Assembly (NCBI RefSeq): GCF_023921225.1
Contig: NZ_CP071527.1
Span: 2,738,501 to 2,802,500, forward strand
Reading direction: 5' to 3'
DNA: 64,000 nt
Source: Legionella lytica
GTDB taxonomy: Bacteria; Pseudomonadota; Gammaproteobacteria; Legionellales; Legionellaceae
Part shown: positions 1 to 11,512 of the stretch, in pieces
Numbering within the stretch: the first letter of the stretch is position 1
How the letters are laid out: the number at the start of each line of letters is the position of its first letter
Notes under the pieces: generated by a model
Databases searched by the model: none
The model's input: the letters and a program-made list of their open reading frames with translations, nothing else
What the model was told of the DNA's origin: nothing
Program-made: the position numbers and the translations under genes

Positions 1-1007
1 CATTCTTTAGCCATAATAAATACAATGATTTCTGTAGCAGAAAATACACCATAGAAGAACAATAAAATATTAAGTGATGTATAGGATAACCCAGGCATGT
101 ACAATACTAAGCTAATACAAATTAGAGAAAGAATAGCCCCTACTACCAAAGGTAATAGTCTTCTTCCCGTACGGTCAGAAAGATATCCCGCGATCGGAGC
201 ACCAACAGCCCAACCTAAGAATACAGCAGATACGGTTCTAGCAGCCTCGACCTTAGTTAAGTGATGTGCCTGTTCTAAATAGGTCTTACCCCACAACTCC
301 CCAAAAACCGATAAGGAAGTATAAAGACAAGCCCCTACAAAACCGATTAACCACACCTCAGGAGCCATTAGTACTTTAAGAACATTATGGAAAAACTCAG
401 GTAAGGGATGTTTATTGGATTGATGCCCCGTAGGTCCATCACGTACCACCAACAACATCAAAACACTCAAGCCAGAACCAATGATGGCAATGAACAACAG
501 CACTTGTTCCCAACCAACACGTTGAGACCATTCAGTGATTTTTACTTCACCATAAACCAGCCCTAACATACCTAAAGTAGTCATTAATCCGGCAACAAGC
601 GAAAAATAGCGTCTAGGTAGCCAATGCAACGCCAAGGATAAAACCCCAACGAAAGCAAAGGACGAGCCAAACCCAACTAAAAAGCGGCCGGCTCCGACTA
701 AAAACATGGATGATGTTAAAGTGAACATCCATGAGCCTACAGTACAACAAATACATGCAAAAGTAAGTAATCGTCTAGGTCCATATCTATCCATAAGCAT
801 ACCTACCGGCATTTGCATAGGTGAATATGCAAAATAGTAGAGTGCCGATATTTGGCCAAATGTAGTTGCAGAAATATGCCCCAGAGCAATACTGAGTTCA
901 GCCTGCAACACACCTGGTATAATACGCAGGATAAACTCATAACAATAGAACACTGCCCCAACAAAGCAGATTAACGAACCTAATATCAATTGTTTTTTAG
1001 CATTCAT
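1..1007 (-). CDS. MFS transporter, 3' end beyond window
   Basis: This is a major facilitator superfamily carrier of the inner membrane, cut by the left window edge so that about 335 residues are visible. The N-terminus (MNAKKQLILGSLICFVGAVF...) opens with a hydrophobic helix, followed by an MFS motif-A-like loop (LMDRYGPRR) after the second helix. It starts 2 bp after the stop of the neighbouring MFS gene and has no strong ribosome site of its own, so translation is probably coupled. The two proteins are recognisably paralogous over the first 80 residues (YYxAYxPMQxPVGxLxDRYGPRRL), which suggests tandem duplication. The substrate cannot be read from sequence; Legionella Pht-type nutrient carriers are a reasonable comparison. 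Confidence 0.85.
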   Translation of the reverse strand, partial: MNAKKQLILGSLICFVGAVFYCYEFILRIIPGVLQAELSIALGHISATTFGQISALYYFAYSPMQMPVGMLMDRYGPRRLLTFACICCTVGSWMFTLTSSMFLVGAGRFLVGFGSSFAFVGVLSLALHWLPRRYFSLVAGLMTTLGMLGLVYGEVKITEWSQRVGWEQVLLFIAIIGSGLSVLMLLVVRDGPTGHQSNKHPLPEFFHNVLKVLMAPEVWLIGFVGACLYTSLSVFGELWGKTYLEQAHHLTKVEAARTVSAVFLGWAVGAPIAGYLSDRTGRRLLPLVVGAILSLICISLVLYMPGLSYTSLNILLFFYGVFSATEIIVFIMAKE

Positions 1008-1009
1008 AT

Positions 1010-2299
1010 TTATTTATCTACTACAGCGTAAGTTTCTCGTAAGAAGAACGTTAATAAGGCCGCAATAAAGATACCTAAAGGTATAACTGATAGTGCGAAC
1101 TGATAATCAGCCACAGTGTACAACTTATGGACGTTTTCTACAATAGCTCCAGTAGCTTCGGTTCGTGCTGAAAAACTAAAATCTAATAAATGTCCAACCA
1201 ATGGTTGCAACAACATAGCGCCTAACATAACGATCATATTAGTAATAGCCATCGCAGTACCTGCAGCTTCGCCAGGACTTAATTCACGTCCTACGGCAAA
1301 TACAATTGCTTGCGCACTATACAATAGACCTAATAAAAACATTAAGATTTGTACATTGGTTTCAGTTAAACCAGGAACATACAAAATAATTAACATCATG
1401 ATCATGGCACCAGTGGCGCCAATGAGCATGGGGAACTTTCTACGCTCAAAGCGATCTGAAATATAACCCATCAATGGAGCACCGATGGTGAAACCCAAGA
1501 ACAGCAATGAGTTAGCAAGGCCTGCTGCATGAGGAGATAAACCGTGAGCATGTTTTAAATAAGGAATACCCCATAACTCAGCAAAAACAGTAGTTGGCAA
1601 ATAAACTAAACAGCCATACATGCCATTAACCCAAATTTGCTTGTTACGTGCAATAATTGCTAAATCAACGAAACCTTTTTTGAAGGAAGAAACAGTACCA
1701 CTTTGTCTATGACGTCCTTTCTTATCTTGAATACCTGCCCATAAGATAAACGTTAAAACAATACCGAAAGCAGCAGTCGCATTAAGCGTTCTAACCCAAC
1801 CTAACTTTTCTACAAAAATTTCTAAAAAGTTATCACCGAGCATGGCACCTATAGTACCTAATGCTGCGGTCATTCCAGAAACCATCGCTAAACGGTTTTC
1901 TGGTAACCAAATCGTCGCAAGCTTTAACACACCAACAAAGGCAAATGCCGAGCCTAGACCAACTAAGAAACGCCCTGAAGCTGCTACCCAAAAATTTGCA
2001 GTCCCAGTAAACAAGAAGGTGCCGAGCACACAAATAACACAAGCAAGCGTTAACAGACGGCGAGGCCCATAACGGTCAAGCAACAAGCCGACCGGTAATT
2101 GCATGGGAACATAGGCATAGTAATAAATAGAAGAAATATGCCCAAAGCCAGTTGCAGATAAATCAAAGTGTGTGCGCAAAGCTGATTCCATCGCACTAGG
2201 CGCAATTCTTAATAAATATTCATAACTGTAGAATACCGCCCCAAGAGCACAAATAAACCACCCCATTAGGGTGTAATTCTTACGATTCTCAGAAAGCAA
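1010..2299 (-). CDS. MFS transporter
   Basis: A full-length MFS carrier of about 429 residues and 12 predicted membrane helices, with motif A (LLDRYGPRR) after helix 2 and a second copy of the motif (YISDRFERRK) in the C-terminal half. The start is chosen at the TTG at 2297-2299: an AAGGAG lies directly against the in-frame ATG at 2303-2305, which is too close for that ATG, but 6 nt ahead of the TTG. The gene is coupled to the downstream paralogue at 1-1007. Family membership is clear; the transported solute is unknown. Confidence 0.88.
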   Translation of the reverse strand: MLSENRKNYTLMGWFICALGAVFYSYEYLLRIAPSAMESALRTHFDLSATGFGHISSIYYYAYVPMQLPVGLLLDRYGPRRLLTLACVICVLGTFLFTGTANFWVAASGRFLVGLGSAFAFVGVLKLATIWLPENRLAMVSGMTAALGTIGAMLGDNFLEIFVEKLGWVRTLNATAAFGIVLTFILWAGIQDKKGRHRQSGTVSSFKKGFVDLAIIARNKQIWVNGMYGCLVYLPTTVFAELWGIPYLKHAHGLSPHAAGLANSLLFLGFTIGAPLMGYISDRFERRKFPMLIGATGAMIMMLIILYVPGLTETNVQILMFLLGLLYSAQAIVFAVGRELSPGEAAGTAMAITNMIVMLGAMLLQPLVGHLLDFSFSARTEATGAIVENVHKLYTVADYQFALSVIPLGIFIAALLTFFLRETYAVVDK

Positions 2300-2500
2300 A
2301 GTCATCTCCTTAACTATTGGGTTAAGTAAAAGCGCGTACCACTTACTAAAGGCTGATCACGCTTTTTCTTTGTATTAACTCCAAGGTATTATCCCAGGCA
2401 CAGCAAAGTACTTCATTTGATAAGGCAGAACGCTTCATCCTGTAAACTTCATACTGCATTCAGGATAACTACCAAGAAGTTACCGTTATTTTAATAATGA

Positions 2501-3727
2501 TTATTTTTGGCTTACGCCGCTAGCAATTGCCGCTTTAGCAACAGCTGCAGGCACCCGCTCTTTTAAGCGAGGGTCAATGGGCTTAGGAATAATATAATTA
2601 GGCCCAAACTCCCAATCTGTGACGCCTGGGTAATTATCCTTTACTACCTGGGGAACCGGCTCATGCACTAATTGGCGTATTGCTTCAACTGCTGCAATTT
2701 GCATAGCCTGGTTAATGCATGTTGCACGTACATCCAATGCACCACGGAAAATATATGGAAAACATAACACATTATTAACCTGATTAGGATAGTCACTGCG
2801 GCCTGTTGCAATGATTAGATCATTACGAACTTGATGAGCGACTTCCGGTCTTATTTCCGGATCAGGATTTGATAACGCAAAAATAACCGCATTAGGTGCC
2901 ATTAAATTTAATAAATCAGCATCTAATAAATTAGGCTTAGCAACACCGATGAACACATCTGCATCAACCAAAGCATCAGCTAAAGTACGGCAGGATGTAG
3001 TACGGGAAAAAGCAAATTTATACGCATTAAGATCGGTACGCTCAGAATGAATAACACCTTTGGTATCCAAAAGCATCATATTCTCTTTATTTGCACCCAA
3101 CGCAGCAAGCAAACGCATCGATGCAATACCTGCAGCCCCGGCTCCAATACATACGATTTTTGCATCAGACAAAGTTTTCTTTTGTAAATCTAAGGCATTT
3201 AACAAACCTGCTGCAACAACAATGGCGGTGCCATGTTGGTCATCATGAAATACAGGGATGTTTAATTGCTCAATTAAGGCTTGTTCAATTTCAAAACACT
3301 CTGGTGCCTTAAGGTCTTCTAAGTTAATTCCACCAAAGGTAGGAGCAATGTTTTTCGCAGTAGCGATAAATGCTTGAGGGTCGTGGGCATCAATTTCGAT
3401 ATCAAATACATCGATATCAGCAAAACGCTTAAATAAAACCGCCTTGCCTTCCATAACCGGCTTACTCGCAAGAGGACCAAGATCACCCAAACCAAGTACC
3501 GCAGTACCATTAGTCATTACAGCTACTAAATTACCTTTGTTAGTATAACGATAAGCAGTTTCAGGATTTTCTGCTATAGCCAATACTGGAGCGGCGACGC
3601 CCGGTGTATAGGCCAAAGATAAATCATGCTGAGAGTTAGTTGGCTTAGTAAGGTGAACACTGAGTTTGCCTGGAATAGGGAACTCGTGATAATCCAATGC
3701 TGACTGTTTTAAAACTTCATTATCCAA
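2501..3727 (-). CDS. NAD(P)-dependent malic enzyme (short form)
   Basis: Oxidative decarboxylation of malate to pyruvate, linking the TCA cycle to pyruvate and NAD(P)H supply. The protein has the malic-enzyme N-terminal signature ([13 protein letters not shown]), a catalytic-domain stretch ([18 protein letters not shown]), HDDQHGTA, and the Rossmann motif GAGAAGIAS. At about 408 residues it is the short bacterial type, without the C-terminal phosphotransacetylase-like domain of E. coli MaeB. The open frame continues upstream to a TTG at 3784 that lacks a ribosome site. The TTG at 3725-3727, preceded by AAGAGAG, gives an N-terminus ([15 protein letters not shown]) that fits the family better. 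It appears to be a single-gene unit. Confidence 0.93.
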   Translation of the reverse strand: MDNEVLKQSALDYHEFPIPGKLSVHLTKPTNSQHDLSLAYTPGVAAPVLAIAENPETAYRYTNKGNLVAVMTNGTAVLGLGDLGPLASKPVMEGKAVLFKRFADIDVFDIEIDAHDPQAFIATAKNIAPTFGGINLEDLKAPECFEIEQALIEQLNIPVFHDDQHGTAIVVAAGLLNALDLQKKTLSDAKIVCIGAGAAGIASMRLLAALGANKENMMLLDTKGVIHSERTDLNAYKFAFSRTTSCRTLADALVDADVFIGVAKPNLLDADLLNLMAPNAVIFALSNPDPEIRPEVAHQVRNDLIIATGRSDYPNQVNNVLCFPYIFRGALDVRATCINQAMQIAAVEAIRQLVHEPVPQVVKDNYPGVTDWEFGPNYIIPKPIDPRLKERVPAAVAKAAIASGVSQK

Positions 3728-3973
3728 GGTACTTACTCTCTTAAATAAAAACCAATACAAAATAGGGATTGAGCAAGACTCCAACCATTATCGCTCTGTC
3801 ACGACTATTCCGAAGAATGAATTAAGCAGCAAAGCGAGCTACTAAACTTCTAATTTCCGGGGAGGAAGTCGCGGAGGAAACACGAATTGAGAGGAGATTT
3901 GAGCGTCAAAGCCCTGACAACTTACCAAAAAACTACCATGATGATAATAATTTTTCAATAAGTTAAATTAAAT

Positions 3974-3992
3974 GCGCGCAAAAAATGCGCGC
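3974..3992 (-). terminator. Probable terminator of rpmE
   Basis: A 7-bp GC-rich stem (GCGCGCA / TGCGCGC) with a five-base T loop sits 8 bp beyond the rpmE stop and is followed on the minus strand by an AT-rich ATTTAATTT tail. The tail is not a pure T run, so termination strength is uncertain. Confidence 0.6.
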
Positions 3993-3999
3993 TTTACAA

Positions 4000-4230
4000 C
4001 TATTCTTTTGATGCAGCAGCCGCAGCAGCACGCTGGCTGTAACGATCACGGAACTTCTGAACACGACCACCAGTATCAACTAATTTTTGCTTTCCAGTAT
4101 AGAAAGGATGGCATTGTGAACATACTTCAATATTTAAATCTTTACATAAAGTTGAACGAGTTTCGAAGGTCTCGCCACAGCTACAAGTAACTTTAACAAC
4201 TTCATAATTTGGATGAATCGTTGCTTTCAT
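4000..4230 (-). CDS. rpmE: 50S ribosomal protein L31, zinc-binding type
   Basis: A structural protein of the large ribosomal subunit, 76 residues. It begins [10 protein letters not shown] and carries the four cysteines of the zinc-binding (C+) form: C16 and C18 (CSC) and C37 and C40 (CSQC). The typical [20 protein letters not shown] follows at residues 41-60. The C-terminus ends in an alanine-rich tail (residues 68-74). The C+ form is generally used when zinc is plentiful and replaced by a cysteine-less paralogue when it is scarce; no paralogue is seen here. Monocistronic, with its own terminator-like hairpin. Confidence 0.97.
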   Translation of the reverse strand: MKATIHPNYEVVKVTCSCGETFETRSTLCKDLNIEVCSQCHPFYTGKQKLVDTGGRVQKFRDRYSQRAAAAAASKE

Positions 4231-4437
4231 AACACTACTCTCTTATAGTTCAAATGAATATCGCCACCTGGACCCTATTGCCAAGCACCATATTCTATAC
4301 AAATGACGCGAAACAATAGCAGAAAAACTTCGGTAAAGCAATTTTTTCTAGTGCTAGCTCGCATGGGAACTGCGCCCAATCATTTACTATAGCATAGAAA
4401 TTTATTTTTTTTGTAGGGATTGGCTTTGTAATGACTT

Positions 4438-4511
4438 GTAGGTTGGATCCCTGGCCCAACATAGCGTTCTGATACCGCTCAATGCCTTGCTAGACCATGG
4501 ACTCAACCTAC
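4438..4511. repeat. Palindromic interspersed repeat, family A copy 1
   Basis: An imperfect inverted repeat of about 74 bp. The left arm begins GTAGGTTGGATCCCTGGCCC and the right arm, read on the other strand, begins GTAGGTTGAGTCCATGG. It abuts the stop codon of the exonuclease III-like gene. Related elements are at 39280-39355 (both arms) and as single arms at 26823-26849, 33651-33674 and 61396-61422. Confidence 0.7.
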
Positions 4512-5290
4512 TATTCTTTCTCAACCTCCAACTCAACCCAAGCCGGTGCATGATCCGAAGGTCTTTCCGCCTTACGTGGCTCAACATCAATATTCGAACT
4601 ACGGCACAAAGCATTCAACCCTTGATTTAATAAAACATGATCGATACGTAATCCCCTATTTCGTCTAAACCCCGCTGCACGATAATCCCACCAGCTAAAT
4701 GTTTTTTCTGGCTGTTCAAAATTTCTAAAACTGTCATGCAAACCCAGTTGTAGCAATCCAGAAAAAGCCTCGCGCTCAGGAGGACTTACCAATACACAGC
4801 CTTCCCATTCCGCTGGATCATGAACATCGCGGTCTTCGGGTGCAATATTAAAATCCCCAACTACCGCAACCTGTGTATAAGCACTCAACTGTTGCTGAAT
4901 GAACGAACTAACTTTCTGTAACCAATTTAATTTGTATTCATATTTATCTGAGGTAAGCTCTGAACCATTAGGCACATATAAATTAATTAAGCGTATCCCT
5001 GCAACCGTTACAGCCAGAATACGTCGTTGAGGATCGTCCAAAGCAGGAATATCAGTTACTACTTCCGTAATAGGATAGCGACTAATGACAGCAACACCGT
5101 TATACGTTTTTTGCCCTGCGTACACTACGTGATAGCCCATTTCCGTAAATGAGGATTCGGGAAAATTTTCATCCGTTAATTTGGTTTCCTGTACCGCCAA
5201 AATATCCATCTGCGATGAATCCATCCAAGCCAGTACCTGCTCTAGCCTAATTTTTAATGAATTGACATTCCAACTGGCTAATTTAAGCAT
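4511..5290 (-). CDS. Exonuclease III / AP endonuclease family protein (second copy)
   Basis: A member of the exonuclease III (XthA) family of Mg-dependent AP endonucleases and 3'-exonucleases acting in base-excision repair. Visible family motifs are SWNVNSLKIR near the start, AVQETKL with the metal-binding Glu, LYVPNG, VVGDFNIAPEDRD, and the closing RPSDHAPAWVEL with the catalytic Asp-His. The length (about 259 aa) is standard. The start is the ATG at 5288-5290, preceded by AAGGAGA. It overlaps the stop of the upstream xth paralogue by 8 bp (ATGCTTAA), so the two are translationally coupled. Two divergent xth genes in tandem is not the usual arrangement and suggests division of labour. Confidence 0.92.
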   Translation of the reverse strand: MLKLASWNVNSLKIRLEQVLAWMDSSQMDILAVQETKLTDENFPESSFTEMGYHVVYAGQKTYNGVAVISRYPITEVVTDIPALDDPQRRILAVTVAGIRLINLYVPNGSELTSDKYEYKLNWLQKVSSFIQQQLSAYTQVAVVGDFNIAPEDRDVHDPAEWEGCVLVSPPEREAFSGLLQLGLHDSFRNFEQPEKTFSWWDYRAAGFRRNRGLRIDHVLLNQGLNALCRSSNIDVEPRKAERPSDHAPAWVELEVEKE

Positions 5291-6065
5291 ACCAATCTCC
5301 TTCATATTCAATCATGAATGGCGCATGATCAGACAAACGAGCTTCACGAAATATGCGACTATCAACCACACTTTTAGTTAAACCTGGGGTAATCACCTGA
5401 TAATCAATTCTCCACCCTACATTCTTTTCCCAGGCCCTACTCCGATAAGACCACCACGTATATTGCTCTTCTTCCTGGTTATGTACCCGAAACGCATCAA
5501 CAAAACCCATGGAGCCAAATAGCTCATCCATCCAAGCACGCTCTTCAGGTAAAAATCCAGAGTTTTTCTGGTTCGATCGCCAATTCTTTAAATCAATTTT
5601 TTTATGGGCGATATTATAATCCCCACAAATAATTAATTCGCGTCCTTCGTTTTTTAACTGCAATAAATGCTTTGCAAATTGCTCCAAAAATGCGTATTTA
5701 ACTTCCTGGCGTCCATCACCACTGGTTCCCGAAGGTAAATAAAGAGAAATAATACTTAATTTAGGATAATCAAATTGAATGTAGCGTCCTTCGTTATCAC
5801 AATAATCATAACCAATGCCTTTGACGACACGAGTGGGTTTATGGCGGGCATAAATCGCCACCCCACTATAGCCTTTCTTTTGCGCTGAATAATAATCACA
5901 GAAATAATCACGCGGGAAAAACAGTTCTTCGGGCACTAGCTGTTCTGCATGAGCCTTAGTTTCTTGAATGCAGACAAAATCAGCATTTTGAGCCGCCAAC
6001 CACTCGTAAAACCCATTTCGTGCGGCGGCACGAATACCATTGGCATTAAAACAAATTACTTTCAT
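5283..6065 (-). CDS. xthA: Exodeoxyribonuclease III
   Basis: An exonuclease III family AP endonuclease of 260 residues. Motifs run in the expected order: CFNANGIRAA, CIQETKAH (catalytic Glu), YLPSG, ICGDYNIAH (Asp/Asn of the active site), GWRIDYQ and LSDHAPFMIEYE (catalytic Asp-His). It differs clearly from the overlapping downstream copy (for example ANGIRAA against VNSLKIR), so this is old divergence and not a recent duplication. It lies 1 bp after the wrbA stop, so wrbA, xthA and the second xth gene probably form one leftward operon. Confidence 0.94.
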   Translation of the reverse strand: MKVICFNANGIRAAARNGFYEWLAAQNADFVCIQETKAHAEQLVPEELFFPRDYFCDYYSAQKKGYSGVAIYARHKPTRVVKGIGYDYCDNEGRYIQFDYPKLSIISLYLPSGTSGDGRQEVKYAFLEQFAKHLLQLKNEGRELIICGDYNIAHKKIDLKNWRSNQKNSGFLPEERAWMDELFGSMGFVDAFRVHNQEEEQYTWWSYRSRAWEKNVGWRIDYQVITPGLTKSVVDSRIFREARLSDHAPFMIEYEGDWYA

Positions 6066-6066
6066 C

Positions 6067-7000
<934 letters not shown>

Positions 7001-8341
7001 TTAGAGGATATAACGTGCCAAATCTTCATCAGCGACCAATTGACCTAAGTTCTTATCAACATACACCTTATCCACATGTACTGATTCACCTGATTTGTCA
7101 GTCGCTTCAAATGAAACTACCTCTAATAAGCGCTCCATAACCGTATATAAACGACGCGCACCAATATTTTCCATGCGCTCATTAACCTGCCATGCAACCT
7201 CGGCAATACGTCGAATTCCAGACTCATCAAAACTCAAAGTTAAACCTTCAGTTGCCATCAATGCAGTATATTGCAAGGTTAATGAAGCTGTTGGTTCGGT
7301 AAGAATACGCACAAAATCATCAACCGATAATGCAGAAAGCTCTACGCGAATCGGTAAACGTCCCTGCAATTCAGCAATTAAATCAGAGGGCTTAGCTACG
7401 TGGAACGCACCCGAAGCAATAAAGAGAATATGGTCCGATTTAATCATTCCATATTTAGTAGATACAGTGGTTCCCTCTACTAAAGGCAGCAGATCTCTTT
7501 GCACCCCTTCACGCGAAACATCACCACCACCACTTTCAGAACGCTTAGCAACCTTATCCAATTCATCGATGAAAACAATACCATTTTGCTCTACGCTTTC
7601 AATAGCGCGAATTTTAATGTCATCTTCATTAATTAATTTGGTTGCTTCTTCTTCACGTAGCAATTTCATTGCCTTTGCAATCATCATCTTACGTGTTTTA
7701 GTGCGATGAGTTCCTACTTGTTGGAACATAGACTGAAGCTGGCTTGTCATTTCTTCCATACCTGGAGGTGCCATAATTTCAATGCCAACAGGAGTTGCAG
7801 AAACTTCTATTTCAATTTCATTTTCATCCAATAAGCCTTCGCGTAATTGCTTACGGAATACTTGTCGCGCTGTACTGTCCTTTTCACTGGGTGTTAAACT
7901 ACCACGAGCAGGAGGCAATAGAACATCAAGAATGCGCTCTTCAGCTGCCTCTTCAGCCAAGTGCTCGACTTTTTTCATTGCTAATTCACGTTCTTGCTTA
8001 ATCGCAATATCCGCCAAATCACGCAAAATTGAATCGACATCGCGGCCAACATAACCAACTTCAGTAAACTTAGTAGCTTCAACTTTAATAAAAGGTGCAT
8101 GAGCCAATTTAGCCAAACGTCGCGCGATTTCTGTTTTTCCTACCCCAGTAGGTCCAATCATCAAAATGTTTTTCGGCATAATTTCATTACGCAAAGCTGC
8201 ATCTTGAATCTTCATACGGCGCCAACGGTTGCGTAATGCAATAGCTACTGCTCTTTTGGCATCATCTTGGCCAATAATGTGTTTATCTAATTCTTGAACG
8301 ATCTCTCGCGGAGTCATTACCATACTATTATTTGCTGACAT
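7001..8341 (-). CDS. hslU: ATP-dependent protease ATPase subunit HslU (ClpY)
   Basis: The AAA+ unfoldase that feeds substrates to the HslV peptidase in the cytosol; also a chaperone. The 446 residues include the N-terminal [16 protein letters not shown], Walker A GPTGVGKT at residues 63-70, the pore-loop motif GYVGRDVDS, Walker B ([11 protein letters not shown]) and sensor regions near the C-terminus ([17 protein letters not shown]). The C-terminus ends DEDLARYIL, the conserved tail that inserts into HslV to activate it. It overlaps hslV by 14 bp, the normal hslVU operon order. Confidence 0.98.
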   Translation of the reverse strand: MSANNSMVMTPREIVQELDKHIIGQDDAKRAVAIALRNRWRRMKIQDAALRNEIMPKNILMIGPTGVGKTEIARRLAKLAHAPFIKVEATKFTEVGYVGRDVDSILRDLADIAIKQERELAMKKVEHLAEEAAEERILDVLLPPARGSLTPSEKDSTARQVFRKQLREGLLDENEIEIEVSATPVGIEIMAPPGMEEMTSQLQSMFQQVGTHRTKTRKMMIAKAMKLLREEEATKLINEDDIKIRAIESVEQNGIVFIDELDKVAKRSESGGGDVSREGVQRDLLPLVEGTTVSTKYGMIKSDHILFIASGAFHVAKPSDLIAELQGRLPIRVELSALSVDDFVRILTEPTASLTLQYTALMATEGLTLSFDESGIRRIAEVAWQVNERMENIGARRLYTVMERLLEVVSFEATDKSGESVHVDKVYVDKNLGQLVADEDLARYIL

Positions 8342-8876
8342 TGTTTAACTCTTCTATGGTTAAATTGTTGTTGGTATAAATACAAATCTCACCGGCAATA
8401 GTCAGTGCTTTACGAACGATGTCTACAGCGGATAATTCAGTATTTTGCATTAAGGCACGCGCAGCAGCTTGAGCAAATGGACCACCAGAACCAATTGCAA
8501 TCAAACTTTCTTCGGGCTCAATGACATCACCATTACCAGTAATAATCAAAGAGGACTTACTGTCTGCGACAGCAAGCACAGCCTCAAGACGGCGTAACAT
8601 TCTATCGGTTCGCCAATCTTTAGCTAATTCAACCGCAGCACGTACTAGATGCCCCTGGTGCATCTCCAACTTACTTTCAAAACGTTCAAAAAGAGTAAAT
8701 GCATCCGCCGTACCTCCAGCAAAACCGGCAATCACCTGATCTTTATAGAGACGACGAACTTTACGCGCATTCCCTTTCATCACGGTATTACCTAAAGTAA
8801 CCTGACCATCGCCACCGATAACGACTTGGTTCCCACGCCTTACTGAAAGAATGGTTGTCCCACGAAACTGTTCCAA
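8328..8876 (-). CDS. hslV: ATP-dependent protease peptidase subunit HslV (ClpQ)
   Basis: An N-terminal-threonine peptidase, a bacterial relative of the proteasome beta subunit and partner of HslU. The mature protein would start at the first Thr of [22 protein letters not shown], so a short propeptide (MEQFRG) must be removed. Further motifs are [27 protein letters not shown] and [14 protein letters not shown]. The start codon is TTG (8874-8876) with GAGGA upstream. Length 182 aa is normal. First gene of the hslVU pair. Confidence 0.98.
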   Translation of the reverse strand: MEQFRGTTILSVRRGNQVVIGGDGQVTLGNTVMKGNARKVRRLYKDQVIAGFAGGTADAFTLFERFESKLEMHQGHLVRAAVELAKDWRTDRMLRRLEAVLAVADSKSSLIITGNGDVIEPEESLIAIGSGGPFAQAAARALMQNTELSAVDIVRKALTIAGEICIYTNNNLTIEELNNVSK

Positions 8877-8914
8877 AATAAAATCCTCGAATTTAGGTTA
8901 ACTAAACGTTGGCA

Positions 8915-8942
8915 TGTCATTCCCGCCTACGCAGGAATGACA
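8915..8942. repeat. Short palindrome between deoB and hslV
   Basis: A 9-bp perfect inverted repeat (TGTCATTCC / GGAATGACA) with a 10-nt centre (CGCCTACGCA), a pattern common as a dispersed extragenic repeat in many proteobacteria. It could end the deoB transcript or shape the leader of hslVU; no T run is present. Confidence 0.55.
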
Positions 8943-8990
8943 AAAATACTTAAGGCATACATGGGGATGAAAAATAAAAAAACAATGGGG

Positions 8991-10214
8991 TTAAATTAAA
9001 AAAGATAGGCCATGAGGTAAGCTCTCTAATCCCAGATGTTGAGCAATACTCTGACCAATGTCAGCGAAGCTATCTCGACGACCGATAGAACGACCTTTTA
9101 AGCTAGGCCCATAAACCAACACAGGAATATGTTCTCGAGTATGATCAGAGCCAGGGCGCGTTGGGTCGCAGCCATGATCCGCAGCAATCACAACTAAATC
9201 ATCAGGTTGTAATAAAGCAGCTAATTCCGGCAAGCGTGCATCAAACTCTTCTAGTGCATGAGCATAACCAATTACATCGCGACGATGTCCATAAGAAGAG
9301 TCAAAATCAACGAAATTTGTAAAAACTAAACTGCCTTGAGGTGCTGTTTTCATCGCCTCTAAAGTTGCATCAAATAAAGCCATGTTGCCATCTGCCTTAA
9401 TTGTTTGCGTTATGCCCTGATGTGCATAAATATCCGCGATTTTGCCTATGGCAATGACCTCTTGACCTGCATCTTTTAAATGATCAAGCAAGGTTTTTGC
9501 TGGGGGTAAAGTCGCGTAATCTTTGCGATTTCCAGTACGCTTAAATGAGGCTGGCTTTCCGATAAAAGGACGCGCAATAACACGGCCAATTTGATATTCA
9601 TCTACTAATTCTCGGGCTATTTCGCAAATCTCATATAAGCGCTCTAAACCAAAGCTTTCCTCATGAGCTGCAATTTGGAATACACTGTCGGCAGAAGTAT
9701 ATACGATAGGTTTACCCGTACGCATATGCTCTTCACCAAGTTCATCAAGAATAGTGGTTCCAGAAGCGTGTTTCTCACCCAAAACGCCAGGAATGCCTGT
9801 ACGTTTAATGAATGTATCAATTAATTTTTTAGGGAAACAAGACGGTTGGTCAGGAAAATAGCCCCACTCAAAAGTTACAGGGACACCCGCAATTTCCCAG
9901 TGTCCACTTGGGGTATCTTTCCCTAAGCTTTGTTCAACAGCATAGCCATAATAGCCAATTGGGTCTGCAAACGTCGACAACTCAACAAATCTTAATCCGG
10001 AACTGGCCAAAGCCGCATGATAAAGACCTAATTTAGCTAAATTAGGTAAGGTTAATGGGCCTTGGCGTAAACCCGCTTTATCGCCCCCACCCTGCTCGCA
10101 TACTTCATGAATATGTACAAACGTATTTGCACCTTCATCACCATAACGTGCGGCATCAAGGCTCGCGCCAATACCAAAAGAATCCATGAGTAAAATACAA
10201 ACTCGTCCAGCCAT
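8991..10214 (-). CDS. deoB: Phosphopentomutase
   Basis: Interconverts (deoxy)ribose 1-phosphate and 5-phosphate, moving sugars released from nucleosides into central metabolism. It belongs to the alkaline-phosphatase fold. Seen are the metal site and phosphorylation region ([10 protein letters not shown] at the start, [13 protein letters not shown]), [29 protein letters not shown] and the C-terminal metal site [19 protein letters not shown]. Its 407 aa are standard. The ATG follows the stop of an MFS gene by 2 bp with GAGGAATA upstream, so deoB is the last gene of an operon with two MFS carriers, which points to nucleoside salvage. Confidence 0.97.
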   Translation of the reverse strand: MAGRVCILLMDSFGIGASLDAARYGDEGANTFVHIHEVCEQGGGDKAGLRQGPLTLPNLAKLGLYHAALASSGLRFVELSTFADPIGYYGYAVEQSLGKDTPSGHWEIAGVPVTFEWGYFPDQPSCFPKKLIDTFIKRTGIPGVLGEKHASGTTILDELGEEHMRTGKPIVYTSADSVFQIAAHEESFGLERLYEICEIARELVDEYQIGRVIARPFIGKPASFKRTGNRKDYATLPPAKTLLDHLKDAGQEVIAIGKIADIYAHQGITQTIKADGNMALFDATLEAMKTAPQGSLVFTNFVDFDSSYGHRRDVIGYAHALEEFDARLPELAALLQPDDLVVIAADHGCDPTRPGSDHTREHIPVLVYGPSLKGRSIGRRDSFADIGQSIAQHLGLESLPHGLSFLI

Positions 10215-10216
10215 GC

Positions 10217-11497
10217 TTATTCCTCAATTTGTTGACAACGTGTTTCTTTTAAACCAAATAACATGAGAAATGCAATTAATAAACCAATTGGTAGAATAGT
10301 TGCTGCATGTTGATAGGCATCTAACAAATAAACTGGGGCGCCATTAACCAAGTGCATGCCACTATGATTAGTTAATAAATAGCTAAAAATATTTTGATAA
10401 ACAATGTAACCACCTTGAGTCAAAATGGAAACCACACTCACCGCCGTTGCAGTCATTGCCGGTGAACTGCTTTCTGCTACTAAAGCGTAGCTAATCACTT
10501 GAGCTGAGGTAAATAACCCCAGTAAGAAAAACAAGCAAACCATGACACCAAAAGATACAGGTACGTAAAGAATAGCTAATAAAGTCAACAAAGATAGCAG
10601 AACCCCTACTTTCATAGGCAAAACACGCAATCCAACTCTATCAGAGATCCATCCGACTAAAGGAGAACCGATAATCGCCCCTAGAAAGAGCATTCCATTA
10701 ATAATTGAAGCCTGTTCCGCGCTAATTTCCAGACGTTGTTGCAGATATAATGAGCCCATCATCGCCCCAAATACAGCAATAGCCATGTTCATTAGGCTTG
10801 CATAAAATGCAGCTCGGATATACTGAGAATTAAAATAAGCTTTCTTGGCTGCAGTCAGTACATCAAGTGCAGGAACCGCCTTTTTAACTGCCACTTGTGG
10901 TCTTTCTTTAACCCAGAAAAACATTACCACAAGCATAGCAAATCCTAAAATACCTACATTTTGTACCGCTTGACGCCACCCAACCAAACCGACTAATTTG
11001 GTTAAAGGATACTGAGCCAGCATACCGCCAGCCATTGCCATCGTCACAATAGCTCCAGTGACCAAAGCCATGCGCTTAGGAGGAAACCAATGGGAGGCCA
11101 AACGAACTGGGCCTAAAAAACAAAAGGCACTACCAATACCAGTGATAAAACGAGAAAATAATGCAATTGCAAAAGAATGGGAATGAGCTAGTAAAAAAGT
11201 ACTGGCTACACATAAGAACATCGCAATAAGTAAAGTGTTTTTAATCGAAAATCTATCTAAAACCATCCCTGCAACAAAGAGAAAAAGCACATTGGAGACA
11301 TAGTAAATACTGGATAACCAAGCCATTTTATCCGCTTGAATTTGGTAATCTTGCATGATGTTTTCAGCGATGGAAGCAAACATGTTCCCTTGGATAAACT
11401 CATAAAAAAAGAATAACGTAGCAGCAAAACATACCATCCAGGGTAAGAATGATGATTTTGCGTCATCATATCCTTGAAATTCATCCGCCATGTGCAT
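10217..11497 (-). CDS. MFS transporter, probable Pht-type nucleoside carrier
   Basis: A 12-helix MFS protein of 426 residues, with motif A ([10 protein letters not shown]) after helix 2 and the related [12 protein letters not shown] in the second half. The start is the ATG at 11497, where GAGGAGT lies 5-6 nt upstream. It lies 15 bp after a related carrier and 2 bp before deoB. In Legionella pneumophila the PhtC and PhtD carriers support thymidine/pyrimidine salvage; this pair upstream of a phosphopentomutase gene is a good candidate for the same function (this would be the PhtD position). That assignment is inferred from context and not proved by sequence. Confidence 0.85.
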   Translation of the reverse strand: MHMADEFQGYDDAKSSFLPWMVCFAATLFFFYEFIQGNMFASIAENIMQDYQIQADKMAWLSSIYYVSNVLFLFVAGMVLDRFSIKNTLLIAMFLCVASTFLLAHSHSFAIALFSRFITGIGSAFCFLGPVRLASHWFPPKRMALVTGAIVTMAMAGGMLAQYPLTKLVGLVGWRQAVQNVGILGFAMLVVMFFWVKERPQVAVKKAVPALDVLTAAKKAYFNSQYIRAAFYASLMNMAIAVFGAMMGSLYLQQRLEISAEQASIINGMLFLGAIIGSPLVGWISDRVGLRVLPMKVGVLLSLLTLLAILYVPVSFGVMVCLFFLLGLFTSAQVISYALVAESSSPAMTATAVSVVSILTQGGYIVYQNIFSYLLTNHSGMHLVNGAPVYLLDAYQHAATILPIGLLIAFLMLFGLKETRCQQIEE

Positions 11498-11512
11498 TTT
11501 TACTCCTCAGAA

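Noticed and set aside
4402..4614. 70-codon minus-strand frame
   Set aside because: Crosses the family A repeat and the end of the exonuclease III-like gene in another frame.
7095..7709. 204-codon plus-strand frame
   Set aside because: It lies entirely opposite hslU, whose protein is fully conserved; no family features.
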